Below are positions 1-7,560 of a DNA stretch of 9,848 nt, one piece after another. Numbering within the stretch: position 1 is the first letter of the stretch; every line of letters starts with the position of its first letter. Made by a program: the position numbers and the translations under genes. Source of the stretch: an uncultured Synechococcus sp. (GTDB lineage: Bacteria > Cyanobacteriota > Cyanobacteriia > PCC-6307 > Cyanobiaceae). The notes under the pieces are model-generated. The model was given only the letters and a program-made list of their open reading frames with translations. It did no database searches and was not told the origin of the DNA. The stretch lies in the NCBI GenBank assembly GCA_937975655.1, contig CALJTZ010000426.1, positions 1-9,848 on the forward strand. Direction: 5' to 3'.

Positions 1-3000
1 GGCAGGCACTGAAGCTGATCAGATCGAGCGGCGCATCGCGGCGAGCCAGGCGCAACTTGACAAAATCCGAAAGGGCGATGGGCACCGTGCCCGAATAGAG
101 CTTCGATTTGGCCGGTCCACCGGGGAGAAACTCCGCATGGGTGGCCACATGCACTCGGTTGTAACGAGGATCGGCAGCCTGTTCAAGCAGGGTGCTGGGG
201 GTGAACTGTTGATTCAGCGCGGTGTCCTTGATCGTGGCCGTGCTCATCATGGTGAGCTCAGTGGGCACCAAGGGGAGCGGCGCCAGACCCACAAACTCTG
301 AGGCGCCTGCCGCCAGGAGCCTGCCGCCTCCTGTCGTTGGCGGACTCAGATTGGTTAATGCAAGCGACGGTGTGAGTGAAAAGGCGTAACGATCACCGAA
401 ATAGCGCTCACCATTGTGGAGCGCGGCAAAGGGAACGGCTTGCAGACCCCGGTCTGCCGAAATCAGCAACGTGGTGATGCCTCTCTGCTGCAGCACCGGC
501 GTGATGACAGCAAACAGCTGGTCATACAAACGCCGACTGGGCGACTTTGGATCATCCACCTGAAGCGACTCCTGGCGCGACAGCTGGCGATAAAGCGTGC
601 GCAAATCATTGGCAAAAGCCTGTTGCGACAGCTCCACCCGTCGACCCTCAGGCTCACCATCCAGCGGGATCAAGGTGATGTCGAGAAAGGCATCATTGCT
701 GGAACTGCTGACCTTGTCACGCGCCTGTGTGAAGCGCACATGCAGGATTGCCGGGTTGTAGGCGGCCCGGTTGAAACTCGGCGGCAGCACAGCCGCCCCG
801 CCCACATCACTGGCCGCGATCAGGGTGTTGGCCGATGCCATCAACTGATCGGCCTCGCTGCCGAGTAACAGGCCTCGCGGCAACCAGCTTTGCGGCCCCA
901 ACCCGCCAGCGGAGTCAGCACCCAAACCAACCCCGGCGCGAATGGAGGCTGCCGCCTTGGAGAGGCCCGATTGCATCTGGGTGACGCTTGGCGCAGTGAT
1001 CGCACTGCCGCTTCGCTCAGGCAGCACCGAGTTGACCAGAGCCTGAGACTGTGCCTGATCAGCCTGATTGAGGCCGGCCACAGCCTGTTGGGCCGGCACG
1101 CTCGCCACTGGAGCTCCTCCAGGCGTGGCAGCCGCAGGTGCCGAGGATGACACCGTCGAACCTGCATCGGTGCCAGCAGACGATCCACTGGTGGATGTAG
1201 CTGATCCGCCGTTCGAGGATGAGGCCGGGGTGGATGACTCAACAGATTCAGCAGACCCTTGAGCCTCAACGGTGAAGGAACTTCCCATGGAGACATCCAC
1301 AGTTACGCCTCGAGCCGACAGCATGGTTTCACCTGCCGAGTCCGACAGCGCCATCGCCCCCTCCAACGAATCGAGTCCGGCAGCAGCTTCAGGCTCTGAC
1401 GTTGGACTGGAGCTGAAGCCTGTGTCTCCATCAATGTCAGCCCCTGTGAATGCATCCGTGAGGGCAGAAAAACTGTCGAACTCAACCGGTCCCGCTGCCA
1501 ACAGAGGAGTGTCGTCAGCCCCCGTCAGCACGGAACTCAATATCGATTCGACCTCCCCGATCTCATCCTCGGTAAAAACGCCAGACAGATCGGATGCATC
1601 AGCTGCATCAACCTCATCCGCCACATCAGCTTCATCGGCGGCATCAGCTTCATCAGCCACATCAGCTTCATCGGCGGCATCAGCTTCATCGGCGGCATCA
1701 GCTTCATCAGCCACATCAGCTTCGTCGGCGGCATCAGCTTCATCAACTGGATCAACCACATCAACCGGATCGGCGGCATCAGCCTCATCGCCTTCGTCGC
1801 CCCCTTCCATGAGCGCAAACCTCGATGACGGCACTTGGCAAATGTTGGAGCTGCCGCCAGCACACGTTGCGGTCGTTGGGGCAGCACCCAGAACATTCAA
1901 CGTGCCACCTTCGACACGGGTAGGGCCGAAATAAGTGTTATTTCCCGTCAACACGAAAGCGCCAACGCCGAGCTTGGTTATCCCGCCACCACCCGAAATA
2001 ACACCAGAGAAAGTGGTGCTGCTGTTGTCCGAACCAACCGACAGAATTGCACCGGCGGGCACTGAAACACTTCCCGAACCTGCGAGCGAACCAATAACTT
2101 CTGATGCCTGAATACCAAAAGATCCAGCAGAGGCAAGGACAAGTGGTACAGAATCAGCCAGTGAGCCATTGGCCGCCAAAGACAAAGCACCATCGCCAAC
2201 ATAAACAGACCCCGTGAAGGTATTTGCCGCAGCCAGGGATAGGGCGCCAACACCAGTCTTCACGAAACGCCCATTGCCAGAAACGACGCCTGCATAAGTC
2301 GTATTCCCGGACTGAGTAACGACCAGAGAAGAGGTCGAAGTCCCCAGGGAGAAGCCCCCAGAACCCGTGAGGCCACACGTTGAACAATTCGCAGAAGCGC
2401 TAATCAGCGTTAACGTGCGACCTGCGCCAATGAAAACCGGAGAACTCGTATCATTATTAGCAATACTTCCCGATGATCTCGTGGACGCTGCTGCACACGA
2501 CACACCCGCACAACTTCCTGCGCTTGTGGTGTCAAGAGTCACATCTTGATTGCTCAACGCCGCTGTCAATTGCGAGGAGCTTAGAGTGCCTCCTTGTGAG
2601 GCAATAATGATATCAACGGGATCCAGCAGCCAGTGACCAGGCTTGCCCAAGAACCCCTTCGCCTGAACCTTTGCTTCACTGACATCTAGCTTGTGTCCTG
2701 AGGTCTCGATCTGACCGCCATCGCCGCCCTGAGTGCCGGCCTCAGCCTTCAGGACGCCCTTGGCTGTCGTGACGCTGTACGGATTGAGCACATCGCTCCA
2801 CACCACAACCGTGCCGCCATGGCCTCGATCCGTGGCTGATGCATCGGCCAGGGCCTCCCGCCCAAAGGCCGTTCGGATAGCCTGACGCACCTGGGGATTG
2901 CTGTTCTGCCAACTGCCGCCGATCTGAATCAAACCGCCGCCACTGGGACCGGTGGCCAGCAACTGGGAAGCACCCTCAACAAGCACGTCGGAACCCAAAA

Positions 3001-3769
3001 GGCTGAGGCTGCCGCCCTGACCCTGCCAAGGCTGCACCGCCAGGATTGAATCCTGCACCTGCACAGCACCATCAACCGCATCGATCAGCAACTCCCGATC
3101 GACACTGATGCTGATGCCATCAGCCACAATCCCAGGGGTGCCACTGATGCCAGCAGCCGCCCGTACAGCCGGATCCACCATCAAGGTGCTGCCCCCCCAC
3201 TGTGGGTTGCCTGTCAGGCCAGCAGCCTGAGACGCCGTAGTGCTGAACACATCAAACACCCCGCCACCGCCCAGCGCCATTTTGTTGGCGGTGGTAAGCC
3301 CCAGCTGGTTGACCTGAAAGAACCCGGCCGCACCACTGAGGCGCAGGCCTCCGGGTGAAAGAAACAGCAGGTTGCCTGGATTGCTGAGACTCACCAACTT
3401 GTCAATCTGGGTGCCGAACGGACTCGTGACCCCCACAATCACGTTGGCATGGTCGCCATTGGCGAAGTGCACACCGGTGATCGCACCACGCGTATCAAAC
3501 GCACTCATGCGGTGAAACAGGTTGGTACCCGCCGCCGTGCCACCACTCACCGCACAGGCTCCGGCGCTGCAGCGCCCCCCCCTCACGCCATTGACCACCG
3601 TGCCGAGGCTCTGGGCCCCGGATGCCGCAGAGACCTGCGCCCTCAGAGGCATCTCGCCAACGAGCCACGACCCCACAAGTAGGGGCAACCACCAGCCTGA
3701 GGGAATGAGCGGTGAACGCCGCGATGTCTGAACCAGAAGGTTTCTCATGGATCGAGGGGCTCCAGGCAC
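1..3769 (-). CDS. Two-partner-secretion exoprotein (TpsA / filamentous haemagglutinin type) with C-terminal CHAT protease domain; 3' end outside window
   Basis: Predicted exported surface protein carrying a caspase-like protease. One uninterrupted frame gives 1,256 codons and runs off the left edge. Numbered from GTG 3769: a signal peptide (about 1-44, hydrophobic GWWLPLLVGSWLVG, likely cleavage after LRA); a haemagglutination-activity TPS domain (about 45-310, with NLFHRM and NPGNLLFLSPGGL); beta-helix stalk ending in the family-typical WLLDPVDIII; two autotransporter-associated repeats (about 487-628); an acidic DEADAA tract (about 653-735); Ser/Gly/Ala linkers; and a CHAT domain from about 1027. 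The CHAT part includes FTPSTLLEQAADPRYNRVHV, then ATHAEF with His1211, and ISFSAC with Cys1256, the expected His/Cys dyad. GTG 3769 is preferred because GGAGG sits 5 nt upstream; ATG 3748 is the alternative. TpsB is divergent next door. Family assignment is confident; the protease's substrate is unknown. Confidence 0.9.
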   Translation of the reverse strand, partial: MPGAPRSMRNLLVQTSRRSPLIPSGWWLPLLVGSWLVGEMPLRAQVSAASGAQSLGTVVNGVRGGRCSAGACAVSGGTAAGTNLFHRMSAFDTRGAITGVHFANGDHANVIVGVTSPFGTQIDKLVSLSNPGNLLFLSPGGLRLSGAAGFFQVNQLGLTTANKMALGGGGVFDVFSTTASQAAGLTGNPQWGGSTLMVDPAVRAAAGISGTPGIVADGISISVDRELLIDAVDGAVQVQDSILAVQPWQGQGGSLSLLGSDVLVEGASQLLATGPSGGGLIQIGGSWQNSNPQVRQAIRTAFGREALADASATDRGHGGTVVVWSDVLNPYSVTTAKGVLKAEAGTQGGDGGQIETSGHKLDVSEAKVQAKGFLGKPGHWLLDPVDIIIASQGGTLSSSQLTAALSNQDVTLDTTSAGSCAGVSCAAASTRSSGSIANNDTSSPVFIGAGRTLTLISASANCSTCGLTGSGGFSLGTSTSSLVVTQSGNTTYAGVVSGNGRFVKTGVGALSLAAANTFTGSVYVGDGALSLAANGSLADSVPLVLASAGSFGIQASEVIGSLAGSGSVSVPAGAILSVGSDNSSTTFSGVISGGGGITKLGVGAFVLTGNNTYFGPTRVEGGTLNVLGAAPTTATCAGGSSNICQVPSSRFALMEGGDEGDEADAADPVDVVDPVDEADAADEADVADEADAADEADAADEADVADEADAADEADVADEVDAADASDLSGVFTEDEIGEVESILSSVLTGADDTPLLAAGPVEFDSFSALTDAFTGADIDGDTGFSSSPTSEPEAAAGLDSLEGAMALSDSAGETMLSARGVTVDVSMGSSFTVEAQGSAESVESSTPASSSNGGSATSTSGSSAGTDAGSTVSSSAPAAATPGGAPVASVPAQQAVAGLNQADQAQSQALVNSVLPERSGSAITAPSVTQMQSGLSKAAASIRAGVGLGADSAGGLGPQSWLPRGLLLGSEADQLMASANTLIAASDVGGAAVLPPSFNRAAYNPAILHVRFTQARDKVSSSSNDAFLDITLIPLDGEPEGRRVELSQQAFANDLRTLYRQLSRQESLQVDDPKSPSRRLYDQLFAVITPVLQQRGITTLLISADRGLQAVPFAALHNGERYFGDRYAFSLTPSLALTNLSPPTTGGGRLLAAGASEFVGLAPLPLVPTELTMMSTATIKDTALNQQFTPSTLLEQAADPRYNRVHVATHAEFLPGGPAKSKLYSGTVPIALSDFVKLRLARRDAPLDLISFSAC
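1601..1786 (-). repeat. 18-bp tandem repeat encoding an acidic Asp-Glu-Ala tract
   Basis: Six near-identical 18-bp units lie head to tail at 1625-1642, 1643-1660, 1661-1678, 1679-1696, 1697-1714 and 1715-1732, with decayed copies on both sides. Read in the TpsA-CHAT frame they give alternating AADEAD and VADEAD hexapeptides. Unit length is a multiple of three, so gain or loss of copies would keep the frame. The tract sits between the beta-helix stalk and the CHAT domain and probably acts as a charged spacer. Calcium binding is possible but not shown. Confidence 0.9.
1887..2310 (-). repeat. Two autotransporter-associated beta-strand repeats inside the TpsA-CHAT gene
   Basis: Two similar protein modules are encoded at about 2310-2190 and 2025-1887. 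The first reads TYAGVVSGNGRFVKTGVGAL followed by TFTGSVYVGDGAL. The second reads TFSGVISGGGGITKLGVGAF followed by TYFGPTRVEGGTLNV. The pattern SGVISGxGG-TKxGxGxLxLxxxNTYxGxTxVxxGTL is that of the passenger-associated repeat of type V autotransporters, which forms beta-solenoid rungs. They probably extend the stalk that holds the CHAT domain away from the surface. Confidence 0.75.
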
Positions 3770-3880
3770 TGCAACCTCCGGGTGATCAATCGTGGCTGGA
3801 ACATGGCACAACCATTCTCCATACGCTTTACGAATGCGCCCAGCTCCGTTTGAATAGGAAAATTTTACGGTCTCCGTTGC
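3770..3880. promoter_or_regulatory. Divergent intergenic region between TpsA-CHAT and TpsB
   Basis: These 111 bp must carry the 5' signals of both genes of the secretion pair. The only AT-rich stretch is 3849-3868, which contains the 8-bp palindrome AAAATTTT (3859-3866) and would suit a promoter or operator. I found no convincing -35/-10 pair on either strand and no TGTGA-N6-TCACA cAMP-receptor site. The stretch before the TpsB ATG lacks a usable Shine-Dalgarno: AGGA at 3856-3859 is 21 nt away. Confidence 0.4.
3775..3779 (-). promoter_or_regulatory. Shine-Dalgarno deciding the TpsA-CHAT start
   Basis: On the minus strand GGAGG is followed after 5 nt by an in-frame GTG at 3769, an ideal spacing. 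The later ATG at 3748 has only a GGAG 11 nt upstream. The GTG start adds seven residues (VPGAPRS) before the N-region of the signal peptide. Confidence 0.55.
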
Positions 3881-5569
3881 ATGTGGCTTCTCGCCCAACT
3901 CATCGAGGCGCCACTGCAGCCCGGTCCCATTCGGTTACCTGAGCGTGCTCCGATCGAGCGGCCATCGCAACAACAACCCAGCCGCGACCAGGGCCCGATC
4001 CTGCAGGAGCAGCCTGAACTGCTCACCCCAGCACAACCAGCACAACCCCGACAGGACGACACGCAACAGCCCAACGCACAGACACAGCAACCCACGATTG
4101 AGGGGAGCACTCCCTACGCCCCCGCAGCGTTGGAGCAGATCCTGAAGGGCTGCGTTCGGGCCGGGGAATCACCCGGCGAGAACCTCAGGCGCTGCGCAGC
4201 AGCCCTGACCACACGGCTGGTTCAGGACGGTTTCGTCAATTCCAGAGTTTATGTACAGGAGCAACCAAAGCCTGGCCGGCTTGAGGTGGTCGAGGGCCGC
4301 ATCGTCGAAGTGCGGGTCAGCAGCAGTGATGCCGTTCTCGAGCGCGGCCTGAACAGGCGCCTGCGCAGCTTGCAGGGAACAGTGCTCAATCTGAGAAGCC
4401 TTGAGCAGACCCTGGTGCAACTGCGCACACTGCCGAGAGTCGGTCAGATTCGTGGCAATCTCGGCAGGCTGGGCACGGATCCGGCCAGAGCCGTGCTCAA
4501 CCTGCAGGTCGAATCCGCAGCCTTGCCCTGGCAGGGCGAGATCGGCCTGCGCAACGATGGCAACGCCGGCAGCGGTGAATGGCGGGCGTTGGGGATCGCC
4601 CTGAAGAACGACTGGCTGCAGCGAGATGACACCTTCCTGGTGGTGGGTGAACTCAACGCTGACCAGCAGGCCGAGCTGGGCAGCACCATCAGCTCCATCA
4701 GCTACACCCTGCCGCTGGCCGAGTCGCTGAAGTTCACCGGCTCGTTCGGATACAGCCGCCGCAACCTGGTGGAGGCGACGGGGATTCTGCGCAACATCTC
4801 ATCGCGCCAGTTCCAAGGCTACGGCCAGTTGGAGTGGACCTTCAAGGAGTCGCTGCAGGATCGCTGGACCTTGTTTGCCGGCATCAGCGGCAACCGCAAC
4901 GACATCTACTTGAACGGCGTCAGCATCATTCCGCCCGCCGATGGTGGCTGGGGTCAGACGGGATACGCCCGCTTCGGCATCAACGGCAGCGGCAGCCACT
5001 CTCGTGTGAGCTGGAGCGGCAACCTCTACGGCCTGCAGGGCATGCCCAGCTTCAGCACGGATGCTCAGCTCAACACCCTGGCGGCCGCCGGCATCAATCC
5101 TGGCAGCGCCAATGCGATCGGCGGCATCCTGTCGGCGAGCTGGGCGATCAGCCCCAGGCTGCTCCTCAACGCCCGAGCGGCCGGCCAAATCGCCTTCAAC
5201 GAACTCACGCCTGACATGGGCTTCAACATCGGCAGCGACACTGGCCTCAAGGGGCTGCCAGGCTCTTACATCAGCGGGGACAACGGCTATCTGTGGACCA
5301 CCGAACTCTCCTGGTCCTTCTGGAAAGACGCCCGACAGGTCCTGCAGCTCTCGCCGTTCATCGGAGCCGGCGGCATCCATTTCTGGCGCAACAACAACTA
5401 CTTCTCTGACACGGTGGGCTCCGCAGGGGTCCTGCTGCGCTGGCTGAATGGCCGCCACTGGAACCTGGAGCTGGGCTGGGTCAGTCCGTTTGACACGGAG
5501 GAGCGCCCCTATTGGGACGATTGGCTGCTGGGCAGCGGCGTCTACACGAAGCTTCAGTATCGATTCTGA
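3881..5569 (+). CDS. TpsB-type outer-membrane transporter (ShlB/FhaC/HecB family)
   Basis: Predicted 562-residue outer-membrane pore of the two-partner secretion pathway, the probable exporter of the divergent TpsA-CHAT protein. Residues 14-75 form a Pro/Gln-rich linker. POTRA domains follow: the first about 80-148 (ending VVEGRIVEVRV), the second about 150-213 (including LNLRSLEQTLVQLRTLP, typical of this family). Residues from about 214 form an alternating 16-strand-type beta-barrel ending in a C-terminal Phe (KLQYRF), the usual barrel-assembly signal. The conserved barrel motif VRGY appears as LKGL (456-459), followed by SGDNG and an EL strand. The start is odd: the ATG gives MWLLAQLIEAPLQPG with no full signal peptide, an in-frame TGA lies at 3851, and no other start codon lies between. 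Family identity is firm; the N-terminus may be truncated or unusual. Confidence 0.92.
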   Translation: MWLLAQLIEAPLQPGPIRLPERAPIERPSQQQPSRDQGPILQEQPELLTPAQPAQPRQDDTQQPNAQTQQPTIEGSTPYAPAALEQILKGCVRAGESPGENLRRCAAALTTRLVQDGFVNSRVYVQEQPKPGRLEVVEGRIVEVRVSSSDAVLERGLNRRLRSLQGTVLNLRSLEQTLVQLRTLPRVGQIRGNLGRLGTDPARAVLNLQVESAALPWQGEIGLRNDGNAGSGEWRALGIALKNDWLQRDDTFLVVGELNADQQAELGSTISSISYTLPLAESLKFTGSFGYSRRNLVEATGILRNISSRQFQGYGQLEWTFKESLQDRWTLFAGISGNRNDIYLNGVSIIPPADGGWGQTGYARFGINGSGSHSRVSWSGNLYGLQGMPSFSTDAQLNTLAAAGINPGSANAIGGILSASWAISPRLLLNARAAGQIAFNELTPDMGFNIGSDTGLKGLPGSYISGDNGYLWTTELSWSFWKDARQVLQLSPFIGAGGIHFWRNNNYFSDTVGSAGVLLRWLNGRHWNLELGWVSPFDTEERPYWDDWLLGSGVYTKLQYRF

Positions 5570-5643
5570 CACCTTCCGCTGGCAGAAGACGGGCTTGACG
5601 GGTATAGATCCAGGCAACCATCTCATTTCTGGCCATCGCACCC
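5570..5643. other. Short intergenic gap between TpsB and the adenylate cyclase
   Basis: The gap is 74 bp with no strong hairpin plus T-run, so I see no terminator and the two genes may be co-transcribed. No clear Shine-Dalgarno precedes ATG 5644. In-frame stops at 5596 and 5605 rule out a longer upstream start with a usual codon. Confidence 0.4.
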
Positions 5644-7560
5644 ATGCCGATCAGCAGGAAACGCGCCAAATCAGCAGCCACGTTGATGGCCAGCTACGGC
5701 GTCGCCGCCTTGATCCTCTGGGGACTGGAGATGAGTCGCATCCTCCAGGGCGTCAATCTGCTGGTTTACGACTACGTGACCCATCTGAGCCCAGCACCTT
5801 CGGGCCAATCGAAACCGATCGTGATCATCGGGATCAGCGAAAGCGATATCAAGACCTATGGCTGGCCGATTGATGACAGCCTGCTGTGCGAAGCGGTGGA
5901 TCGCCTGAGCAGCGAGGGAGTAAAGGCAATTGGGCTTGATCTTTATCGTGATAAAGGGATCGGTGCCCAGCAAAATTGCCTGCGCGAGACGATCCGCCGC
6001 AATCCAAAATTCGTCTCAATCTTCAATGTGGCCGATGGGATCGCTCCGATCCCCGGCGCTCCAACAGGCCAGCAGGGATACAACGATCTCGTGATTGATG
6101 AGGATGGTGTGGTCCGCCGCGATCTGGTGCATGTCGGCGGCCAGGACGAACAGGTTGTCACCCTGCCGATGCGACTGCTGGAGGTGGCCACAGGCAACAA
6201 CCGCCTACGGCGCGAGCTAGAGGCCGGCATTGGCCAGGACTCCTGGCTGCGACATGACTCGGGTGGCTACTTCGCCCTGGATGCCGCAGGCTTCCAGCAG
6301 ATGCTTCCATTCACCCAACCGGGCAGCTATCGCCTCTGGACGCTGCAACAGCTGTTGTCCGGGCAGATCCCCGAGCGATCACTGCAAGGAACCATCGCCC
6401 TCATTGGCAGCACCGCGCCCTCCCTGCGGGATCTGTTCCAGGTTCCCCACACGCGCTTCCAGACCAGCACATCGTTGGCACTGATGCCTGGCGTTGAGAT
6501 CCATGCCAATCGACTGGCGGCCTTAATGGCTCGCCAGGCACAGCCGCAACGCTCGAAGATCTGGACCTCCCCCGTGGAGCTGAGCAACCTGCTCATCGTG
6601 ATCGCAGCGCTGCTCAGCGCTCTGGTGGCCGAGCGAATCTCGCCGATCCGGCGCGGGCTGCTGCTGTTGCTGCTGCTGATCGGATCGTGGCTGTTGATCG
6701 GCAGCCTGGCCCTCCTGGTCCACGTGTGGCTGGAACTGAGCGAAACGGCCCTGGCCATGCTGCTGTTCGGTGGCACCGGCCTGCTCCGGCGTGGTGCACT
6801 CGCCCAAGTGCAACGGCAGCAGGTGGAACGGTTGCTGGGTCAAACCACTTCGCCAGCCGTCGCTGATCAGCTTTGGCGTCAACGCGAAACGTTGCTCAGC
6901 GATGGGCGCTTTGAGGGGCGCCAGCTACCCGTAACCGTGATTTTCTCCGACACGCGCAACTTCACGACGGTGTCTGAAGGTCTGTCACCCGCAGCACTGC
7001 TCAACTGGTTGAACCGCGGCATGGCCTATTGCGTTCCTGCGATCACGAATCGTGGAGGCATGGTGAACAAATTCACCGGTGATGGCTTCATGGCCGTGTA
7101 TGGAGCCCCCATCGGCCTTGGTGCTGCCGGTGATGCACGCTCAGCCCTGCAAACAGCTCTCGAGATCCAGCACGGCATGGCCCAACTGAATGAAGAGCTG
7201 GCCGCCTCCGGCGAACCGCCTATGGCACTCCGTTTGGGGATTCATTCGGGCCCGGTCCTCGCTGGCTCGATGGGTTGCAGCGAGCGGCTGGAGTACGCGG
7301 TGATCGGAGACACGGTGAACTGTGCGTCCAGGCTGGAAAGCATCGAGAAGGAGCGCCACGACAACCTGTGCCGGGTGCTGATCTCCGATGTCACCCGTGA
7401 CCTCCTCGCTCAGGAAGCCACAGCCGAAGACGCGGAATGGATCAGCCGTCTGATCTGGATGGACTGGGGTTCGATGAAGGTGAAGGGCCGCGAGGAACCA
7501 CTTCGGATCTGGGAACTCAGAGGCATCGCACAGGCAATTGTTGCGGCCACTCAGCCGTGA
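5644..7560 (+). CDS. CHASE2 sensor - class III adenylate cyclase, inner membrane
   Basis: Predicted 638-residue membrane receptor that makes cAMP from ATP when its outer sensor domain is engaged. Order: a transmembrane helix (about 12-28); an extracytoplasmic CHASE2 domain (about 35-300, with the typical IVIIGISESDI and VKAIGLDLYRD); three closely spaced transmembrane helices (about 315-330, 339-358, 366-382); and a cytoplasmic cyclase domain (about 425-600). Metal-binding aspartates are Asp436 (FSDTRNFT) and Asp480 (NKFTGDGF). Lys476 is the usual adenine-recognising lysine. Asn559 and Arg563 (VNCASRLE) match the transition-state residues. The partner specificity position, normally Asp or Thr before VIGD, is Ala552. 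The gene follows TpsB by 74 bp on the same strand. The ligand is unknown; CHASE2 cyclases are common in cyanobacteria. ATP as substrate is likely but not proven. Confidence 0.93.
   Translation: MPISRKRAKSAATLMASYGVAALILWGLEMSRILQGVNLLVYDYVTHLSPAPSGQSKPIVIIGISESDIKTYGWPIDDSLLCEAVDRLSSEGVKAIGLDLYRDKGIGAQQNCLRETIRRNPKFVSIFNVADGIAPIPGAPTGQQGYNDLVIDEDGVVRRDLVHVGGQDEQVVTLPMRLLEVATGNNRLRRELEAGIGQDSWLRHDSGGYFALDAAGFQQMLPFTQPGSYRLWTLQQLLSGQIPERSLQGTIALIGSTAPSLRDLFQVPHTRFQTSTSLALMPGVEIHANRLAALMARQAQPQRSKIWTSPVELSNLLIVIAALLSALVAERISPIRRGLLLLLLLIGSWLLIGSLALLVHVWLELSETALAMLLFGGTGLLRRGALAQVQRQQVERLLGQTTSPAVADQLWRQRETLLSDGRFEGRQLPVTVIFSDTRNFTTVSEGLSPAALLNWLNRGMAYCVPAITNRGGMVNKFTGDGFMAVYGAPIGLGAAGDARSALQTALEIQHGMAQLNEELAASGEPPMALRLGIHSGPVLAGSMGCSERLEYAVIGDTVNCASRLESIEKERHDNLCRVLISDVTRDLLAQEATAEDAEWISRLIWMDWGSMKVKGREEPLRIWELRGIAQAIVAATQP

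Noticed and set aside
1601..1786. CRISPR-like array
   Set aside because: The 18-bp units are contiguous without spacers and lie within a coding frame, so this is a tandem coding repeat.
1272..1934. Long plus-strand Ser/Ala-rich frame, and other repetitive frames over 1537-1896 and 1594-1812
   Set aside because: They are out-of-frame or opposite-strand readings of the 18-bp repeat in the TpsA-CHAT gene, whose own frame is open for 1,256 codons and has recognisable domains.
3770..3880. cAMP-receptor binding site between TpsA-CHAT and TpsB, expected if the neighbouring cyclase regulates them
   Set aside because: No TGTGA-N6-TCACA-like sequence is present on inspection.
3712..3942. Plus-strand frame spanning the divergent intergenic region, considered as a frameshifted TpsB leader
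   Set aside because: It contains no basic plus hydrophobic signal segment (MSEPEGFSWIEGL start), overlaps the TpsA start, and does not join sensibly to the TpsB frame.
5595..5609. TTGACG and TATAGAT as a sigma-70 promoter before the cyclase
   Set aside because: The two elements are only 2 bp apart, whereas about 17 bp are needed.
4799..5641. 280-residue minus-strand frame opposite TpsB
   Set aside because: Antisense shadow of the TpsB barrel; its Ala/Val/Arg-rich sequence has no signal, domain or ribosome binding site, while the plus strand has clear TpsB features.
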